This document shows, piece after piece, positions 40,738 through 48,936 of a stretch of DNA of 64,000 bases; positions within the stretch are counted from its first letter, which is position 1, and every line of letters starts with the position of its first letter. The position numbers and the translations under genes are program-made. Below the pieces are notes generated by a model that was not told the origin of the DNA, made no database searches, and saw only the letters and a list, made by a program, of their open reading frames with translations. Source of the DNA: Candidatus Wallbacteria bacterium (lineage in GTDB: Bacteria; Muiribacteriota; JAQTZZ01); NCBI GenBank assembly GCA_028687545.1, contig JAQTZZ010000007.1, forward strand, positions 1 through 64,000. Direction: 5' to 3'.

Positions 40738-41964
40738 TTACTGATGTCTTTTTTTCATGATCCGCTCGAAAAGCCGCAGGTACCTTCGTCCCAGGGCTTC
40801 ACGACTGTATTTCTGTTCTACGTAGGCACGGCCTTTCCGGCCCATCACAGCCAGCTCTTCCCTGTGATGATAATAATAGTGAAGCCTTCCGGCCAGTTGA
40901 TCGGCTCTTCCAAAACCCAGCGCCTCGCCTCCCCCGGATTTCTCGAAATAACTTCTTGTCTCGCCGTCCAACAGTGCCAGAACCGGTTTTCCCGCTCCGT
41001 TTGCTTCATAAATTTTCGACGGCAGAGCTCCTGAAAAAAGCGGGAGATCCTTCAGTGCAAGCACTAAAGTGTCGGCAACAGACAGAAGTCCGTCCATTTC
41101 CTCCATGGGAACAGGCGGTACCACAATCACGTTTGAGAGTTTAAAAGCCAGAGCCCTGATCTCCTCAAACCTTGCCCCTCCGCCGACCAGCAGAAACTTC
41201 AGATCAGGCAGCTTGAATTCCAGCCTGCTGGCCGCTTCAATAATCAGTTCCAGCGGATGAGCGAGTCCAAAAGTCCCGGCATACAATGCAATAAAATCCG
41301 TGCTGGTAAGCCCGAATCTATCAAGAGTCAGGCTGCATTTATCAGCTCGCACTGTGATCCGGTCGAGGTCCACACCGTTTGGGATGAATGCGAGCCTCTT
41401 GAATCCTCTGCGCTTGAGATTCCGGTGAATCCCCTTTGTAACAGCCACAATAGCGGCAGAGCGGTGGTAGATGAATTCCTCGATCCATTCAAGCATCTTC
41501 AAGCAGCTCTCATTCTTCAAAGCCCCGAGTTCCCTGATGCTGTCGGGCCAGAGATCAGATACGTGAAACACCATCCGCGATTTTTTGAAGATTCGGGCGA
41601 ACACCCCGGTCAGGCCCAGAAACAGCGGCGGTGATTCCACGATCAGCAGGTCAAGCTGCGGCGAAAAAACTAGTGCTATGCTTGAACTTAGCATGAACGA
41701 AAGATGGGATGCCAGTCGATCAAAGATCCCGGGATCCGTTCGGAAATGGGAATAACTGCGGATTATTCTGATTCCGTTGATTTCATTTTTGAATAAAATC
41801 TGATCATACTTCCCTTTCAACCTGCCATCCGGGTAATTCGGAAATGTAGTGAACACTGTCACTGAATGCCCGTTTTTTACGAAAAAATCAGCAAGTTCGG
41901 ACAGTCTGCGCTGGGGAGCGCCAACTTCCGGGGGGTAATACATGGTTAGAATGCCGATTTTCAT
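40738..41964 (-). CDS. Glycosyltransferase family 4 (WbuB-like)
   Basis: This encodes 408 residues from ATG 41964 (a TTG two codons upstream is the alternative). The N-domain has TMYYPPEVGAPQRRLSELA, the standard GT4 glycine-like loop region with PPEVGAP. The C-domain has AIVAVTKGI, FIPNGVDLDRI, LYAGTFGLAHPLELIIEA, VPMEEMDGLLSVADTLVLAL and PSKIYEANGAGKPVLA, whose Glu is the EX7E donor-site residue. It probably adds a sugar in lipopolysaccharide, capsule or exopolysaccharide synthesis at the inner membrane. It lies alone between convergent and downstream genes. The acceptor is unknown. Confidence 0.85.
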   Translation of the reverse strand: MKIGILTMYYPPEVGAPQRRLSELADFFVKNGHSVTVFTTFPNYPDGRLKGKYDQILFKNEINGIRIIRSYSHFRTDPGIFDRLASHLSFMLSSSIALVFSPQLDLLIVESPPLFLGLTGVFARIFKKSRMVFHVSDLWPDSIRELGALKNESCLKMLEWIEEFIYHRSAAIVAVTKGIHRNLKRRGFKRLAFIPNGVDLDRITVRADKCSLTLDRFGLTSTDFIALYAGTFGLAHPLELIIEAASRLEFKLPDLKFLLVGGGARFEEIRALAFKLSNVIVVPPVPMEEMDGLLSVADTLVLALKDLPLFSGALPSKIYEANGAGKPVLALLDGETRSYFEKSGGGEALGFGRADQLAGRLHYYYHHREELAVMGRKGRAYVEQKYSREALGRRYLRLFERIMKKRHQ

Positions 41965-42019
41965 AATCAATAACCAACGTAATGTAGTGATCTTCCCACT
42001 TCCAGCGCATAACTATCAG

Positions 42020-42036
42020 GGCAAGTGTAACTTGCC
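42020..42036 (-). terminator. Short hairpin after polC
   Basis: GGCAAG/CTTGCC (42020-42025 with 42031-42036) lies six bases after the polC stop on the minus strand. There is no T run, so it is weak as a terminator. Confidence 0.35.
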
Positions 42037-42041
42037 AGCTG

Positions 42042-45000
42042 CTAAAAGAAACACAATTGCTCAGTCTCAGGCAGATCACGGAAGACATGAGCCTTTTTCA
42101 AGTGTTCGATCACGGTATTGTTGAGCTTGGCCCTGATCTGCAAGTCTTCCACAGAACTGAACGGTTTTTCCTTCTTGGCTTCGACGATATTGATCGCAGC
42201 CTGAGATCCGACCCCATCCAGGGCTGAAAACGGGCAGGTCAGACCTTCATTCCTGACGATAAACTGGTTCGAATCCGATGACTCCAGGGAAATCGGCAGG
42301 AAATCGAAACCTCGCTCACACATCTCAAAAGCCACTTCCAGGATCCCCGACAAATCCTCGTATCGTTTGGTTTTTTCTTCCTTGGAAAGAGTGCTGATAT
42401 AATTGATTTTTTTCCTGATCCCCTCACGACCGCAGATCACACTCTCATAATCAAAAACGTCCGGCCTGATCGAAAAATAAGTGGAATAAAAAGCCAGCGG
42501 ATGATGGACTTTGTAATAGGCGATCCGGAACGAGGCTACCGCGTAAGCCACCGCGTGAGCCTTGGGGAAAAGATACTTGATTTTCCTGCAGGACTCTATG
42601 TACCACTCAGGAACGCCATTTTCCTGCATTAATGCAATCTGTTCCGGCTTAAGTTTGTTGAATTTACCCTTTCTTACAAATTCCATGATCTCGAACGCTG
42701 TCTTTTCAGGAAGTTTCATTGAAACCAGATATTTCAGAATGTCGTCCCTCATGGTGATTACACTGGAAAATTCCTTGCCCTTTTCCACCAGGTTTTTAGC
42801 ATTGTTGAGCCAGACATCCGTGCCGTGGGTAAGTCCGCAGACCCTGACAATGTCGCCGAAATTCTTGACCTTGACGTCTTCCAGCACCTGGCGTACGAAT
42901 GAAGTGCCGAATTCCGGGACTCCCAGAGTCTTCACGTCCTGAAAAAGTTTCAGAGTTTCCCTGTCGTCAAGAGGGATCTGATCTGCTTTAAGACCGGTGG
43001 TTTCCTCTAGCATCTTGATGATCGTGGGATTGTCGTGCCCCAACAGGTCCAGCTTAACCAGCTGCTTATCCATCACATGATAATCGAAATGAGTGGTGAT
43101 CACTTGCTTGCCCTTGTCATCAGCGGGATGCTGCACAGGGCAGAAATCGAAAATCTCCTTGTCTTCCGGAAGCACGATGATTCCACCTGGATGCTGGCCG
43201 GTGGTACGTTTGATGCCTACGCATTCATTGATCAGTCTCCTGACCTCAGCCTTACGCAGCGGGATCCCCTTTTCCCGGACATATTTATCGATACAGGCTT
43301 TGACTGCCTTGTCCTGGAATGTGTTGATAGTGCCTGCTTTGAAACTCTTATTGGCTCCGAAGAGGCTTTCCGTGTAACGATGGACCTCTGCCTGAATCTC
43401 CCCTGAAAAGTTCAGGTCTATATCAGGCACTTTGTCGCCCTCGAAGCCCAGAAAGACTTCGAAAGGAATCAGAAAGCCTTCCTTTTGACACCTCACCCCG
43501 CATTTCGGGCAATTCCTGTCAGGCAGATCTGCTCCACATTCAACTGCGATTCCATGCTCAAAGTCGGAATATCCACAATCCATGCATAAATAATGCGGGG
43601 GCAGCGGGTTGACTTCAGTGATGTCGGCCATCGCTGCAACGAAAGAGCTTCCGACAGACCCCCTTGAACCAACCTGATAGCCTCTGTTAACTGAAAATTT
43701 CACTATCTTATGTGCAATGTAATACAGATCGGAAAATCCATGTTTGCAGATGGGTGTCAATTCTTTTTCCAGACGCTTTGCCACGATCTCTGGAAGCTTA
43801 TCGCCATAACGCATCCTGGCATTTTCATAGACTATCTTTTTCAACTCCTCCTCTGCATTGGCGATCTTTGGCGGGTAGAAACCCTTGGGGATCGGGGCAA
43901 TCTCCTCGATCTGCGCCGCGATCAATGCAGGATTGACAATCACTGCCAGTCTGGACATTTCTTCACCCAGGTAATTGAATTCAGCGAGCATTTCGTCTGT
44001 AGTGCGGAAAAATAACCCGGCTTGATTGGAGGATTCTTCATATCCCTGAGTAAATTGTATGATTTCACGGTTGATCGCATCATGGGGGTGGATGTAATGG
44101 GAATCTCCGGTCGCCACGCAGAGCTTTCCCGTATCCAGCGCCAGCTGGAAGAATGCCTGATTCATCCTTTCCAGGTCTTGTTCAGAGTGCAGCTTGCCTT
44201 CCCGTATCAGAAACAAATTGTTGGATTTGGGCATGATTTCCAGAAAATCGTAGAATCCTGCAATTGAGCGGAGGCGATCGGTATTTTCCGGGCTTTCCAG
44301 ATAAGCTCTGGTCAATTCTCCGGCTTCGCAGGCCGTACCCAGGAGCAGCCCCTCACGGTGAGAGAGCAGCAGGCTCTTCCTGATGCGCGGTTTCTTGTAG
44401 AAATCGTCAAGATGGGAGTAAGAAACCAGTTTATAAATATTTTTCAGGCCGGTCCTGTTCTTGACCAGGATATTGATATGATTACGCCTGGCGCTTTTCA
44501 GGTCGCTCTTCTTGTCTGAATCGTCGATCAGATAACCTTCCATGCCGAAAATCGGCTTGAGTCCCGCCTCCCTAGCTTTTTCGTAAAAATCAGGATAACC
44601 CTGTACAACCCCATGATCAGTGAGAGCAATGGCCTTGTGCCCGAATTCCCTGGCAGTGGCAACAATTTCTCCAATGTCGCTCATGCCGTCCATCGCGGAC
44701 AGCTTGCTGTGCATATGCAGCTCAACCCTTTTTTCCGGGGCAGTATCCACCCTCTTCGCGGGTTCGGAAGCTTCGATCCTCTGCGCCAGGATTACCTGCT
44801 CCTGTTCAAATTTGTCGAATTCCACCTTGCCGCGCACCATTACGAAATCGCCCTTTTCACTCGAAAAATTATCCTTCTTGAATGTTTTCACGCAAATGGA
44901 ATCGGTAAAATCATAGACATCCAACTTTATGAAACTGGTACCGCTCTTAGTCTCGATCTTTTCAATCTGAGTTATCTCCCCGTAAATCGTGACCTGCTTG

Positions 45001-45374
45001 CCTTCAAAATCAGCGAGTTCGGAGATCATTATCGCCCGTTGAGAAGAGGAATTTTTTTTCTGCTGGGGGGTTGCTTTCTCTGCCGTAGGTTTGACGGTCG
45101 GAAACGAAGGTGTTTCTTTCTTCCGATATGAGAGCCTGACCTCCTTATAACCCGGGAAAATCTCGGCGAGTGCCTTTTTCAGAAACAATTCTGCCTGATT
45201 GGAAATGTTGTCCTGCAGGTTCAGCCGGAAAGTAAGCAAAGATTCGTCCGAATCATAAGTGATGAATTCGATCGAGCATTTCCTGAGATTGTCCTCAGGG
45301 GTTTCAGGTTGAAACTTTTCCAGGGCTTTATCGAAACATTCAGTGTGCGTCGGTTTCAAATTATAAACAGGCAT
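42042..45374 (-). CDS. polC: DNA polymerase III alpha subunit, PolC type, without the inserted exonuclease
   Basis: This encodes 1110 residues. The order is N-terminal domain (1-110), OB fold (about 115-200), and PHP domain starting VELHMHSKLSAMDGMSDI (about 217). The PHP domain runs directly from GMEGYLIDD (about 278-285) to HINILVKNRTGLKNIYKLVS (299-318). In classical PolC a roughly 180-residue DEDD exonuclease interrupts the PHP at this point (TYVVFDVETTG and onward) and it is absent here. A zinc finger (CMDCGY, CPKCGVRC, about 598-630), the palm acids PDIDLNFSGEIQ (about 650), TTGQHPGGI and FPKAHAVAYA are intact. It is the replicative polymerase of this genome. It lies nine bases after the UvrD-like gene. 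Confidence 0.92.
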   Translation of the reverse strand: MPVYNLKPTHTECFDKALEKFQPETPEDNLRKCSIEFITYDSDESLLTFRLNLQDNISNQAELFLKKALAEIFPGYKEVRLSYRKKETPSFPTVKPTAEKATPQQKKNSSSQRAIMISELADFEGKQVTIYGEITQIEKIETKSGTSFIKLDVYDFTDSICVKTFKKDNFSSEKGDFVMVRGKVEFDKFEQEQVILAQRIEASEPAKRVDTAPEKRVELHMHSKLSAMDGMSDIGEIVATAREFGHKAIALTDHGVVQGYPDFYEKAREAGLKPIFGMEGYLIDDSDKKSDLKSARRNHINILVKNRTGLKNIYKLVSYSHLDDFYKKPRIRKSLLLSHREGLLLGTACEAGELTRAYLESPENTDRLRSIAGFYDFLEIMPKSNNLFLIREGKLHSEQDLERMNQAFFQLALDTGKLCVATGDSHYIHPHDAINREIIQFTQGYEESSNQAGLFFRTTDEMLAEFNYLGEEMSRLAVIVNPALIAAQIEEIAPIPKGFYPPKIANAEEELKKIVYENARMRYGDKLPEIVAKRLEKELTPICKHGFSDLYYIAHKIVKFSVNRGYQVGSRGSVGSSFVAAMADITEVNPLPPHYLCMDCGYSDFEHGIAVECGADLPDRNCPKCGVRCQKEGFLIPFEVFLGFEGDKVPDIDLNFSGEIQAEVHRYTESLFGANKSFKAGTINTFQDKAVKACIDKYVREKGIPLRKAEVRRLINECVGIKRTTGQHPGGIIVLPEDKEIFDFCPVQHPADDKGKQVITTHFDYHVMDKQLVKLDLLGHDNPTIIKMLEETTGLKADQIPLDDRETLKLFQDVKTLGVPEFGTSFVRQVLEDVKVKNFGDIVRVCGLTHGTDVWLNNAKNLVEKGKEFSSVITMRDDILKYLVSMKLPEKTAFEIMEFVRKGKFNKLKPEQIALMQENGVPEWYIESCRKIKYLFPKAHAVAYAVASFRIAYYKVHHPLAFYSTYFSIRPDVFDYESVICGREGIRKKINYISTLSKEEKTKRYEDLSGILEVAFEMCERGFDFLPISLESSDSNQFIVRNEGLTCPFSALDGVGSQAAINIVEAKKEKPFSSVEDLQIRAKLNNTVIEHLKKAHVFRDLPETEQLCFF

Positions 45375-45383
45375 CTAATAAAC

Positions 45384-48300
45384 TCACATCTTCTGCAGCG
45401 GCGCGTATTTCATCATCAGTTTTTTCTGACCTTCGTTCTCAAACTCGATCGTCAGCATGGCTTCTTCACCTGACCCGTCGATCTGAGTGATCACGCCGCG
45501 ACCCCACATCCTGTGAGATACCATGTCTCCGATCTGAACCCCGGCTTTAATGTTTTTCTTACCGGCGTCAGCCACTGCTTTTCTGGTATCTGCGGACTGT
45601 TCTTCTTTTTCCTCCGTAAAAATCTTGCCCAGACACTTGGAGAGGAAAGGTGTCAATTTTCCACTGCTCTGCTCCCCAGGGAGCCTGCGATAGGAAGCGT
45701 AACTGAGAAAAATCCGCTCCCTCCCACAAGCCAGAGCTCTCAGGAACAGATCCATTTCTCTTTTACTTTCCTGGGAAAGCCTGTAGGGTGTAATCCCGTC
45801 TTCAAGCCCGGGCAGGAAAAGCACCGGAAAATTCAATTGGTGGACTATCGAATAATCAGTAAGCAGGATCGCATTTTCCTCGCAATAATCATCAAGCGGA
45901 TTCTGGATCACTAGGTAATCCAGAAAATCGATCAGACTACGATCGGCATGGCCTTCAAAAAAGGCGCGCATTTTTTCAGGGAACAGTTTGACATTGCTGA
46001 TCGCATCAAAGGACTTGTTGCTGTTGACTTTGGAGATCTCACTGATCACATCACTCTTTTTGATCATTACATCAACAAACTCGGTCGGGGAAAATTTTCC
46101 TGAATCCACGATCAGTTCCTCAATCAGGTCCCTGAAACCTTCGACCTGTTTCACGAATCTGAGGGGAAATTCTTTCAGCTGCAGCACGGCTTTCAGAGAG
46201 TCATAAAAAGACGAGCCGGTTTTCTTCATGTTTTCTTCGATCAGGTCAATGGTCCGTTCCCCGATTCCACGCCGTGGTACATTAATGATGCGCTTCAGGC
46301 TGAGATCATCTTCAGTATTGAAAATCACACGCAAATATGAGATGAGATCCTTGATTTCTTTATAGATATAATAATTTTCGCTGCTGATGATCCGGTGGGG
46401 AATGCCTTTCTTATTGAATTGTTCCGCGAAAACGTCAGCCTGGCGGGGCAGGCGGTAGAGAATCCCGAAATCTGCATAAGCCCGGCCTTCTTTGAAAATA
46501 ATGGCCTGGATCTTGTCGATGATATAATTTACTTCACCATGCTCGTCGTGGGCATTATAAAGAACGATTCTGGATTGAGGTTCGGATTCCTCAGTCTGGG
46601 AAGATATCATTTTTTCCTCTCGGAATTCATTTGCAAAAGACAGTATCTGCGGATTGTTCCTGTAATTCCTGGTAAGCTTCCGGGTTTTCAGATTTGGAAA
46701 ATCCTTTATAAGGGCATTCAGGGAGTTGAACTGCCCCTTGAATCCCGCAGGAGAAGAATTATGGACCACAATTCCTTCCACCACGAAATTTCTATAATCA
46801 GGAAGGTTCAGGTCAAATACTTCACCGTTGTATTCCATCCAGTCCACTGATGCAACGGTATCTTCTTTGATCCTGTCCCCGCATACTACCGGGATCCACA
46901 TGCCGGATTGGACATGGCTTGCCGGCATGAACTGGAACGGGGCTCCGTCTGTGGCCTTGATCAGTTTGAGGGTTTCCAGGGTTTCGATTGAACTGAGCGT
47001 TGCGCCGAACTTCAAGGCATCCTCGAATTTCTTCTTTTCAGTCTGGACATACCAGTTTTCACCCTTGGATTTGATGGGCTTAAGATCGCGATCGAAAATC
47101 TTGGGATCAGCGTTCAGTTTAAGCAGATGCTGATGCCAGCGTTCCTTGAATTCACCGCCGAAAAAAATCATTTTCAGATGCTTGCCGTCAGGACCCTGTA
47201 ATGCATAATGGGGATAAGAATCATAGAGGAAAAAGTCCCGTTTGAGGCGTTCCACTTTCTGATCCAGTTCCAGGGCTTCCTTAAATTTGAGAACCTCGCT
47301 TGATTTCAACCGCTGCACTGTCGAAAAAAACGGGATCCCGTAAAGGCAGGAAAGATATTGTTGATAATAAAGGGCTTTGGAGGAATCCCGGAAAGTCCTT
47401 AAAATCCAGATTCTGACTATGGCTTCTTTTTTTTTGGAATGGTTGCGTTCAAAATCGTGTTCAAGCAATGAAAGCCAGCTGCCGTTTTTGTCCCTGACCA
47501 GAGCGACTCTATATCCTTCACCCTCGCTCATGCGGGCAAACATTAGATGGTTCGGGGTTACCACAACCTCTCTGCCGCCTTTGGTAGAAATTCTGATTAC
47601 CAGTCCCTGATAATTCTTCTTCTCTATTTCCTCGACTCGTCCCTCGCTGATCTTGCCGAATCCGGCAGCGCATTTGAGCCGCTCACCTTTACGGGCTTCA
47701 GTAATGGAGATGTCTTTTCTGGCTGTGGAAAGTCTGCTGCCTGCTGTAATGCAATATTCCCCGTCTGTAGTGACCCAGATTTTTTTGCCGTCTGCGATTG
47801 TTTTGAACAGTTCGTATTCGGCAGGTGTCAGTAATTCCAGTCCGTCCAGGATCAGGAATTCCTTTTCCAGGAAAAAATCATCCAGCTTCTTCTTTTCAGA
47901 ATGATAGGCGTCATAGATCAGTTTTTCCGGTACAGAGATGCTCAGTTTGCTGAGTTTTTCTTCAAATTCCTGCCTGATTTTCTGAAATTCCTCGTCTTTT
48001 GAGATATCACCACCACTCTGGTAAAAGTTCAACCAGTTTGAGAGAAATTCTTCACGTTTCTTTTCGTTCAGTTTGAGCAGCAGTTCCGAATTTTCGCAGA
48101 GATCTGCATAACCGTAAACCGTACCTTTTTTTCCGCTCAGGAACCGGTAAAAATCAATTGCCAAAGCTGAAATGGTGGAAAATTTGATCCTGGAGAGTGA
48201 AGAAGCGAGAAAGAGTTCCATTTCCTCTTTAAGGCAGCGGATCGAAAACAGGTCAGGGGCAATCACCAGGATTTTCTCAGGAGCAATTTTCCTTGATTCG

Positions 48301-48428
48301 ATCAGGTGGATTATTTTATAGATGAGAGATCTGGTTTTTCCGGCTCCTGCACCTGCAGAAACTGCAATGTCATCTTCGAGTACGCAACTCTTCTGATCAT
48401 CTTCAAGGTAATCCAGAAACTTATACAT
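45384..48428 (-). CDS. UvrD/PcrA-like protein with intein and degenerate helicase motifs
   Basis: This encodes 1014 residues: 682 of extein and a 332-residue intein (226-557). The extein has Walker A SAGAGAGKT (24-32), motif IV LTRNYRNNPQIL, RRGIGERT and VLFLPGLEDGITPY. A C-terminal PcrA/UvrD-type Tudor-like tail (GDMVSHRMWGRGVITQIDG) is known to bind RNA polymerase in PcrA. Motif II is LDGLELL instead of VDEYQDT. Motif III (split by the intein) is TTDGEY/SSPAGFKG instead of GDxxQSIYxFRG. The HxxKGLEF of motif V and the TR of motif VI are missing. It can probably bind but not normally hydrolyse ATP. It is just upstream of polC. Confidence 0.8.
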   Translation of the reverse strand: MYKFLDYLEDDQKSCVLEDDIAVSAGAGAGKTRSLIYKIIHLIESRKIAPEKILVIAPDLFSIRCLKEEMELFLASSLSRIKFSTISALAIDFYRFLSGKKGTVYGYADLCENSELLLKLNEKKREEFLSNWLNFYQSGGDISKDEEFQKIRQEFEEKLSKLSISVPEKLIYDAYHSEKKKLDDFFLEKEFLILDGLELLTPAEYELFKTIADGKKIWVTTDGEYCITAGSRLSTARKDISITEARKGERLKCAAGFGKISEGRVEEIEKKNYQGLVIRISTKGGREVVVTPNHLMFARMSEGEGYRVALVRDKNGSWLSLLEHDFERNHSKKKEAIVRIWILRTFRDSSKALYYQQYLSCLYGIPFFSTVQRLKSSEVLKFKEALELDQKVERLKRDFFLYDSYPHYALQGPDGKHLKMIFFGGEFKERWHQHLLKLNADPKIFDRDLKPIKSKGENWYVQTEKKKFEDALKFGATLSSIETLETLKLIKATDGAPFQFMPASHVQSGMWIPVVCGDRIKEDTVASVDWMEYNGEVFDLNLPDYRNFVVEGIVVHNSSPAGFKGQFNSLNALIKDFPNLKTRKLTRNYRNNPQILSFANEFREEKMISSQTEESEPQSRIVLYNAHDEHGEVNYIIDKIQAIIFKEGRAYADFGILYRLPRQADVFAEQFNKKGIPHRIISSENYYIYKEIKDLISYLRVIFNTEDDLSLKRIINVPRRGIGERTIDLIEENMKKTGSSFYDSLKAVLQLKEFPLRFVKQVEGFRDLIEELIVDSGKFSPTEFVDVMIKKSDVISEISKVNSNKSFDAISNVKLFPEKMRAFFEGHADRSLIDFLDYLVIQNPLDDYCEENAILLTDYSIVHQLNFPVLFLPGLEDGITPYRLSQESKREMDLFLRALACGRERIFLSYASYRRLPGEQSSGKLTPFLSKCLGKIFTEEKEEQSADTRKAVADAGKKNIKAGVQIGDMVSHRMWGRGVITQIDGSGEEAMLTIEFENEGQKKLMMKYAPLQKM
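46758..47753 (-). other. Intein in motif III of the UvrD-like protein (332 residues)
   Basis: The first residue is Cys226 (block A CITAGSRLST). Block B is GREVVVTPNHLMFARM with the TxxH. The C-terminal block is FDLNLPDYRNFVVEGIVVHN, ending in His-Asn (557), and the first C-extein residue is Ser558. All residues for splicing are present. There is no LAGLIDADG motif. The insert (about 303-375: GYRVALVRDKNG, IWILRTFRDSSKALYYQQYL) has the spacing of a GIY-YIG-like domain but with weak key residues, so any homing endonuclease is probably decayed. Confidence 0.85.
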
Positions 48429-48611
48429 AGAGCCTCTTACAAAAGAATCAATCTGCAGATAAATTTACTAAAACGCCACCAGATAGTCAAGAAAATCGGC
48501 AATTCCCCTGTATGTTGCCTGAAATTTCTTTGGTAGTCGGGTGCAGTAAAATTAAATCCAGATGTTCCGATAAAATACTAAAGAGTCTTAGATTTACTTT
48601 TGGAGGATTAC

Positions 48612-48764
48612 GTGTCGCAAAAAAAGAACTTTGACCCGGCCCTGCTTAATAAACTGTTGCGCGAAATCGCGGTCGGCCAGAAAAAAAACTGTTCGGTCTG
48701 CGGCAAGGAAGCTCTTCCTCACTGGAAATTCTGTCCAAATGACGGAGAAATCCTCAAACCCTGA
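48612..48764 (+). CDS. 50-residue zinc-ribbon protein, GTG start
   Basis: The frame GTG 48612 to TGA 48762-48764 encodes 50 residues: MSQKKNFDPALLNKLLREIA, then VGQKKNCSVCGKEALPHW and KFCPNDGEILKP. CxxC, a spacer, then CPNDG is a short zinc ribbon. A GGAGG site lies eight bases before GTG and a terminator follows its stop. It is a stand-alone transcription unit, small enough for standard gene calling to miss. It could be a regulator or an adaptor for RNA or protein binding. No closer family was recognised. Confidence 0.7.
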   Translation: MSQKKNFDPALLNKLLREIAVGQKKNCSVCGKEALPHWKFCPNDGEILKP

Positions 48765-48780
48765 TCTGAAATTTCATTGA

Positions 48781-48816
48781 AAATCAGCCCGTCTGTGTCT
48801 GGAAGGTCTGATTTTT
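48781..48816 (+). terminator. Intrinsic terminator after the small zinc-ribbon gene
   Basis: AAATCAG (48781-48787) pairs with CTGATTT (48808-48814), with an inner CC/GG pair, and a T-rich run (TTTTTCATTTTTC) follows. It starts 16 bases after the TGA. Confidence 0.7.
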
Positions 48817-48876
48817 CATTTTTCTTCATAAAATTTGTCTCGAATAGTTTTCAGATTGATTCTTGATCATTGTTTA

Positions 48877-48905
48877 GATTATCCTTAATCAGATTACCTT
48901 AATCA
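48877..48905. repeat. Tandem pair of 14-15 bp repeats upstream of the giant gene
   Basis: GATTATCCTTAATCA (48877-48891, sharing one base) is followed at once by GATTACCTTAATCA. It lies 32 bases before ATG 48937 in an AT-rich leader. It could be a regulator-binding pair; no -10/-35 could be fixed nearby. Confidence 0.5.
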
Positions 48906-48936
48906 TTATTTTAAAATTTATTTTTTGGGAGGCGAA

